Of a stretch of 64,000 nt of DNA, positions 58,603 through 64,000 are shown in pieces. The DNA lies in contig NC_085875.1 in NCBI RefSeq assembly GCF_034702125.1, positions 45,720,770 through 45,784,769 on the forward strand. Reading direction: 5' to 3'. The position numbers and the translations under genes are program-made. Numbering within the stretch: the stretch's first letter is position 1; the number at the start of each line of letters is the position of its first letter. The notes under the pieces were generated by a model that made no database searches, was not told the origin of the DNA, and saw nothing but the letters and a program-made list of their open reading frames with translations. This DNA comes from Engraulis encrasicolus. Lineage: Eukaryota > Chordata > Actinopteri > Clupeiformes > Engraulidae.

Positions 58603-59110
58603 TAGCTACGGAGCGGAGCGTTGATGGGGAATGTGCGCCTTCACAGGGGAGATGAATAAACAGAACAAAACCAGACAAAAACAAAACAAAACAGAACAAA
58701 AGAGATAATAATTAGGGACAGCCATTGGAAGGGAATAGAAAAAGGAAATCATAAGCAAGTAAACAACTGAACATAAGAAAATAACTTAAATCCTCTCAAA
58801 TAACTGGGTAGATTTCAAAAATCTAATAATGGGCCCAGACGGCCTATTGGGGTATGGCAGCAAGCCTTCCAATAGTCTTGTCAAGCCTACTGGTCTAACA
58901 TTTTGCATCAGGATGTCTATTTCAGTGCTATATGCTGGGCATTCACATGCTCTATAGCCTATACTATGCTCTATACATGGTATTACATATTGTTACACTG
59001 GTTATTACACTGTACCTGGTATTGCCTATTTTTACACTGGTATTACACTAGTATTACATGGTATTAAATATTGTTACACTGGTTATTACACTGTAGGCCT
59101 ACCTGATATG
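58603..59110. other. intergenic, no gene seen
   Basis: A-rich stretch then a degenerate TGGTATTACA/TTGTTACACTGG tandem tract at 58978-59090. Confidence 0.5.
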
Positions 59111-59139
59111 GTAGATTCACTGAAATGGTGAACCATTAA

Positions 59140-60245
59140 ATTAAGGGCAAATCCCAGGCAAATCCACCCAGTCAGAAGTTATGGGCCCAATAAAAATTCC
59201 ACCATTTTGAAAGTGTTGACCTCCAAACTCGAATCAGTTCATGAACCTACCCTGCAGCATTCACACACCAAATCTGGGACAAATCCATAGCCTGGTGAAC
59301 CAGTGCCACCCGTTGGACGGCAAAATGTTTTGTCTACGGGTGGGTCTGGCCTCGCATAATGATTCAATGAAGCCATAATGCCATGAATCTGGCAAAACAA
59401 ATACAACGTAAAGATGCGTTTTGAATCAAAGCGGGCAGGGTTTTGAGGGAAGGTTGTTCTCATCCACAATCTTTGGATGTATTATGCATCGAGGCCAGAC
59501 TAAATTAGACATCCACATTTAGTCTGGTTTATCAGGCTAACAAATCCATCCACCCGGTCAGAAGTAATGGGCCAAACAAAAATTCGGCCATCTTGAATTC
59601 GGCCATCTTGAAATTGTTGACCTCCAAACTCGAATCAGTTCATGAACCTACCCTAGAACATTCACACACCAAATATGGGACAAATCCATCCACCCGGTCA
59701 GAAGTTATGGACCAAACAAAAATTCGGCCATCTTGAATTCGGCCATCTTGAAAGTGTTAACCTCCAAACTCTAATCAGTTCATGAACCCACCCTAGAGCA
59801 TTTCCACACACCAAATCTGGGACAAATCCATCCACCCGGTCAGAAGTAATGGGCCAAACAAAAATTCGGCCATCTTGAATTCGGCCATCTTGAAATTGTT
59901 GACCTCCAAACTCGAATCAGTTCATGAACCTACCCTAGAACATTCACAGACCAAATCTGGGACAAATCCATCCACCCGGTCAGAAGTTATGGACCAAACC
60001 AAAATTCGGCCATCTTGAATTCGGCCATCTTGAAAGTGTTAACCTCCAAACTCTAATCAGTTCATGAACCCACCCTAGAGCATTCACACACCAAATCTGG
60101 GACAAATCCATCCACCCGGTCAGAAGTAATGGGCCAAACAAAAATTCGGCCATCTTGAATTCGGCCATCTTGAAATTGTTGACCTCCAAACTCGAATCAG
60201 TTCATGAACCTACCCTAGAACATTTACACACCAAATCTGGGACAA
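59140..60245. repeat. ~140-bp minisatellite
   Basis: Six units with CTCGAATCAGTTCATGAACC and a doubled AATTCGGCCATCTTGAA; period 140-143 bp at 59629, 59772, 59914, 60054 and 60194. The first unit is split by a MITE. Confidence 0.93.
59289..59539. mobile_element. 251-bp MITE in the minisatellite
   Basis: Ends AGCCTGGTGAACCAG and CTGGTTTATCAGGCTA; ACAAATCCAT flanks both sides (59279-59288 and 59540-59549). A 9-10 bp duplication hints at a Mutator-like or hAT-like enzyme. Confidence 0.7.
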
Positions 60246-61000
60246 ATCCAAACATCCGTTCAAAAGTTATCGCGTTAACACGAAAGACCTTACGCGGCGG
60301 CGGACGCGGCGGCGGCGGTGCACGCAAAACCATTACATCCCCGACGCTCCGCGTTTCGGGGATATAATGACAACTAGGCCTACATGTAGCATATTTCCAT
60401 GTAACCTATGTTTATTGGAATTTAATCAAAATATACTATTCATTCCGTCATGTGTGGAGATAGGTGAGTAGTTAAATATTTTGCATTCATGCGAGATGCT
60501 GCTTTTGGTGTGGGTTCAAATCCCGATGGTAATCAAACAGGGTTCTCTTATTGGCACCGCTTTGATTGTTCGGAGCTCGTGAAGCATGATTGTGGAATAT
60601 GGAATTTCCTAGGCCTACTATATTTGGACAATATTTTTTTTCCATATTTGAACACTGTGTTGGTGTGGGTTTTTCTTTCAGCCCTGTTCGTATGACTAGA
60701 CATTTTGGTGTAGTATGGGTCAGAGGCTTGTGCACTTGGTGGCAGTAACCCGACCAAAACCACGAGCAAGAGTGACGTGCATCCCAAAACAAAGGTGAAC
60801 TATCTAACCATGCTATTCGTTCCAAATCCGACAGTAGGCCTACTGACGAACAGCCCCTACTTCGTTTTGCAGCAACACCTGAGTCGTTCGCTTCAGCACC
60901 GGACGAACGACTAACTACATTACTTGTAAACATTGGGACTTTGTAAGTCCGAACGAAGTGTTCCAGAAACAGTTTTGTCGCACCTGAGTCGTTAGTTGCT
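60246..61000. other. dispersed repeat end and unclassified sequence
   Basis: GCGGCGG-rich tract at 60290-60325 and a CCGACGCTCCGCGTTTCGGG hairpin at 60341-60365, an old repeat terminus. Beyond it no gene recognised. Confidence 0.45.
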
Positions 61001-61007
61001 AAGTTAA

Positions 61008-61560
61008 AACAGCCTGTTAACACACTTTCCACCGCTGATGAATAGAAGGTGGTCAGGATGGGAGTGGAGACCTTAAACTTCCTAAGTAGGCGGAGAAAGT
61101 ACAGCCGCTGCCTGGATTTCGCTGTCAGGTCTTGAGTGTGTAGTGACCAGGAGAGGTCCTCAGTCAGGTGTAGGCTACTGCCAGGTACTTGTAATTTGAT
61201 TCCCTCTCCACAGGCTCCCCACTGATGGTAAGTGGTTTGTATGCCCTGCTCTGCACCTTCCTGAAGTCCAATACCATTTCTTTCGTCTTGCTGACATTCA
61301 AGGCCAAGTTGTTGGACTGGCACCACAGTGCTAGGTCATCCACCTCATTCAGGTAGGCTGTCTCGTTGTGGTTTGAGATGAGACCCAGCACCACGGTGTC
61401 GTCAGCGAATTTTAAGATGGAATTTGAGCTGCTGGTGGTTGTTCATTCATGCGTGCAGATGTTATAGAGCAGTGGGCTTAAAACACAACCCTGGGGCGAG
61501 CCAATGTTGAGGGTCAGCTGGCTTGAAGTGACACCTCCACCTATTCTGACCATTTGAGGA
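61008..61560 (-). mobile_element. LINE reverse-transcriptase fragment, copy 1
   Basis: Minus-strand frames give GSPQGCVLSPLLYNI, LKFADDTVVLGLISNHNETA and WCQSNNLALNVSKTKEMVLD. The FADD catalytic motif is intact, but frames are shifted and stopped. Truncated at both ends; CR1/L2/Rex-type. Confidence 0.82.
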
Positions 61561-61578
61561 ATCAATAGGATCAATAGG

Positions 61579-61899
61579 GCAGTCATGGGTGAGTGGTTAG
61601 GGCGTCAGACTTGCATCCCAGAGGTTGCCGGTTCGACTCCCGACCCGCCAGGTTGGTCGGGGGAGTAATCAACCAGTGCTCTCCCCCATCCTCCTCCATA
61701 ACTGAGGTACCCTGATCATGGTACCGTCCCACCGCACTGCTCCCCATGGGGTGCCACTGAGGGCTGCCCCCTTGCACGGGTGAGGCATAAATGCAATTTC
61801 GTTGTGTGCAGTGTGCAGTGTTCACTTGTGTGCTGTGGAGTGCTGTGTCACAATGACAATGGGAGATGGAGTTTCCCAATGGGCTTTCACTTTTTTTCA
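61579..61899 (+). mobile_element. tRNA-derived SINE
   Basis: Pol III box A-like GGTGAGTGGTTAGGGC and box B GGTTCGACTCCC lie in the first 60 bp. A body and T-rich tail (CTTTCACTTTTTTT) follow. Near full length. Confidence 0.82.
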
Positions 61900-61949
61900 T
61901 CTTAAGTGCCATCCCTTAAAAAAAATAATCACAGAACATCAGTCCAGAG

Positions 61950-62850
61950 ACCTATGTAAGAGCACCACAATTAAGTAGTCTAATGACTTCAGGGTACAGG
62001 CTATTACATAGTCTTGTAGTTTGTGTCTGTGAGGACCTGTATCTTCTTCCTGAGGGCAGCAATTGGAGCAGGTGGTTAGCAGGGTGGTGACAGTCCTGCA
62101 ATAGGCCTATGTTTTGCAATCTTCGTAGACAGCATGTAGTGTAGATGGGAGAGGTGTCCCAGTGATTCTTTCTGCTTTTTTCACCACACGCTGGAGTGCC
62201 TGTTGGTCTGCTTTTGTGGAGCTTGAATACCGCACCAAAGACCCATCCGAACGCTGCTGATCGCACAATTATAAAAGTTCACCAGCACCGGTCTGGGTAT
62301 GTGATAGCCCCTTAGCTTCCTCAGGAAGTAAAGACGTTGCTGGGCCTTATCAACGGCTGAGGCTATCTGTGTACCCCAGGACAGATCATCATCTACAGTC
62401 ACCCCCAGGAATTTAAGCTGCTGACCCTCTCCACCACCTCTGAGCTGATGGAGAGGGGTCTGTGGGTGGTCTTGTTTCTGCGAAAGTCTACAATGATTTC
62501 CTTGGTCTTTTTGGTGTTTAGGGCCAGGTTATTGTTGTCACACCATGGCGCCAGATGTTGAACCTCATTACTGTAGTCTGTCTCATCGTTGTTTGTAATC
62601 AGTCCAAGAACGGTGGTGTTGTCAGCGAACTTGACGATGAGGTTGGAGGGGACAGAGGCAGAGCAGGCTGAATAGGGTGTAGAGTAGAGGGCTTACAACA
62701 CACCCCTGGGGTGCGCCGTTGTTGATGGCAAGAGTGGGTGATATGTGATCAACCACTCTGACCCTCTGTGTGCGGTTAGTCAGTGTAGCAGATTGTATTA
62801 TTGAGGTCACGTTTGCATTCTGAATTTGCTGCATCCGGTGATTGGATGCT
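61950..62850 (-). mobile_element. LINE reverse-transcriptase fragment, copy 2
   Basis: Minus-strand frames include AINNGAPQGCVVSPLLYTLF, KFADN (FADD mutated), TVDDDLSWGTQIASAVDKAQ, QRLYFLRKLRGYHIPRPVLV and PSGRRYRSSQTQTTRLCNSL. Several frameshifts; inactive. Same family as copy 1. Confidence 0.85.
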
Positions 62851-64000
62851 GGATTTGGGCATAAGGCACTTAGGTAAGCACAGTTACCTATCAGGTGACC
62901 ACTCTTCCTCTCTTCCGGGTAGCCGGCGTTGTATGAGTAGCTTGTAGCGCGACTGCTGCTGTAGCTGCATCAGAGTGAGCGTATGCTCTGCATGGGTGAG
63001 TTTTGTGTCTTTGCCACCTTTTAATGCTTTTGTTAATTTGGTGTATTCGTGTTACAACCGCGGTTCTATGCACTGTAGGTTGCGTCCAGGTATTGGCGAG
63101 TTTGGAGCCGCGTTACGTGGCGTGTGTGTTTGGTCACGCTCTCATCAGCTGATCGGTAAGTTTCATATCCACGTGTCTGTTTAGTGAACTTCGTTTGAGC
63201 CCCAAATTGAATCGTGTCTTTTGTTGTTTGATGCATACGACTTCTACTGACAGTTGACCTATCTACTCAAGAGTGCAGTCCCTCTGTTGAAAGAAAAGTG
63301 CCATTTGTTCAACATAGCGGAAATGCATTTGTCTTAGAATGGCCTTGTAGCATTGTGGAATTTTATTAATGGCAGTGTTTGTGTGTTTGCTCCCTCACTT
63401 TTCAGCCAGGTGCAGCGGGCCTACGTGAATGGCTGGACGAGTCCCGTGGTGGTGGATCTGTTTCGGGTTGGTTCACAATTCTGGTGCCCCCCCTCCCCCT
63501 TTCAGTTTCCAGCTTTGGCTGATCACATGTGGTGTAGTCAAATATACTGCTGCTTTCCCCTTTTTGCTGCCCTGACAGTCGTGGTAAGCCACTGCCCTAG
63601 GCTAATCCCCTATACCCCCCCCTCCCTCTTACATTGCAAAGACGTACTGTGGCTGTTAAAGCCAGCTCTGTAATAACAGGTGTGCAGTGTTGCTGGGGTG
63701 TGCAAGTTTGTTTGTGTGAGTGTGTGTTTGTTAATTGTGTGTCATTGGTGGGGAACAGACTTGGCTGCCTTGGCAACCAGGTGGCAAACCAAGCATTGTG
63801 TATGTCCTTGTGTTAAGAATGAATGAATATCTCTTGGTGGAACTCACGTCTCTGTCATACCTAATGTATACGAACCTGTGTTGCCTGATTGGTATTATTT
63901 AAGGGTTTACTTCTCTCTTCCTGTGGGCTAACCCCCCATAGGTGGCGTAGTCTGGTTTATTCTAATTGTACAAACCTCCATTCGGTCATATCAGGAAATC
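62851..64000. other. unclassified sequence to window end
   Basis: No gene recognised. A possible acceptor-bounded frame at 63404-63480 (QVQRAYVNGWTSPVVVDLF) is too weak to call. It may be 5' sequence of the LINE or unique DNA. Confidence 0.4.

Noticed and set aside
63404..63480. Possible plus-strand exon
   Set aside because: Acceptor present but no donor or recognisable protein family.

Overview
The window is vertebrate nuclear DNA, almost certainly from a teleost fish. It has multi-exon genes with GT-AG introns, long (CA)n/(GT)n microsatellites, many Tc1/mariner-, hAT-, piggyBac- and Harbinger-like non-autonomous elements, CR1/L2/Rex-like LINE fragments and tRNA-derived SINEs. The octamer TAGGCCTA and the tRNA-SINE at 61.6 kb remind me of clupeiform (herring/shad) genomes; that is recall, not proof.

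0-16.7 kb (+): the last ten coding exons and the 3' UTR of bltp1 (KIAA1109/tweek/FSA), a giant bridge-like lipid-transfer protein. The ten exons join in one frame (628 codons plus stop). Its introns hold an unusual pattern: degenerate or near-identical copies of exon edges with their splice sites lie in the neighbouring introns (after exons 3, 4, 5 and 9 of the window, before exons 7 and 10).

19.0-22.0 kb (-): a second gene, tail-to-tail with bltp1. It has four coding exons that join in frame into a 516-residue protein I do not recognise: a 14-residue N-terminal repeat, a Trp-rich middle part and a roughly 285-residue Ala/Glu/Lys helix.

22.4-43 kb: no host gene seen. A 2.1-kb hAT-type element with a perfect 8-bp target duplication is followed by a large inverted-repeat structure (29.9-39.6 kb). 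Inside it are nested a TTAA-flanked piggyBac-like element, a further inverted-repeat element, two hAT MITEs and 152-bp minisatellite arrays. Two oppositely oriented copies of one 1.4-kb TIR element flank it at 28.2 and 40.6 kb.

43-58 kb: tandem repeats, including a GC-rich 40-bp minisatellite open in many frames, and orphan host-gene exons on the minus strand: an aquaporin exon 3 with a 1-nt deletion, two collagen Gly-X-Y exons, and a THAP zinc-finger first exon next to a YY1-like promoter motif.

58-64 kb: a further TIR element, a 140-bp minisatellite interrupted by a MITE, and two decayed LINE reverse-transcriptase copies separated by a SINE.
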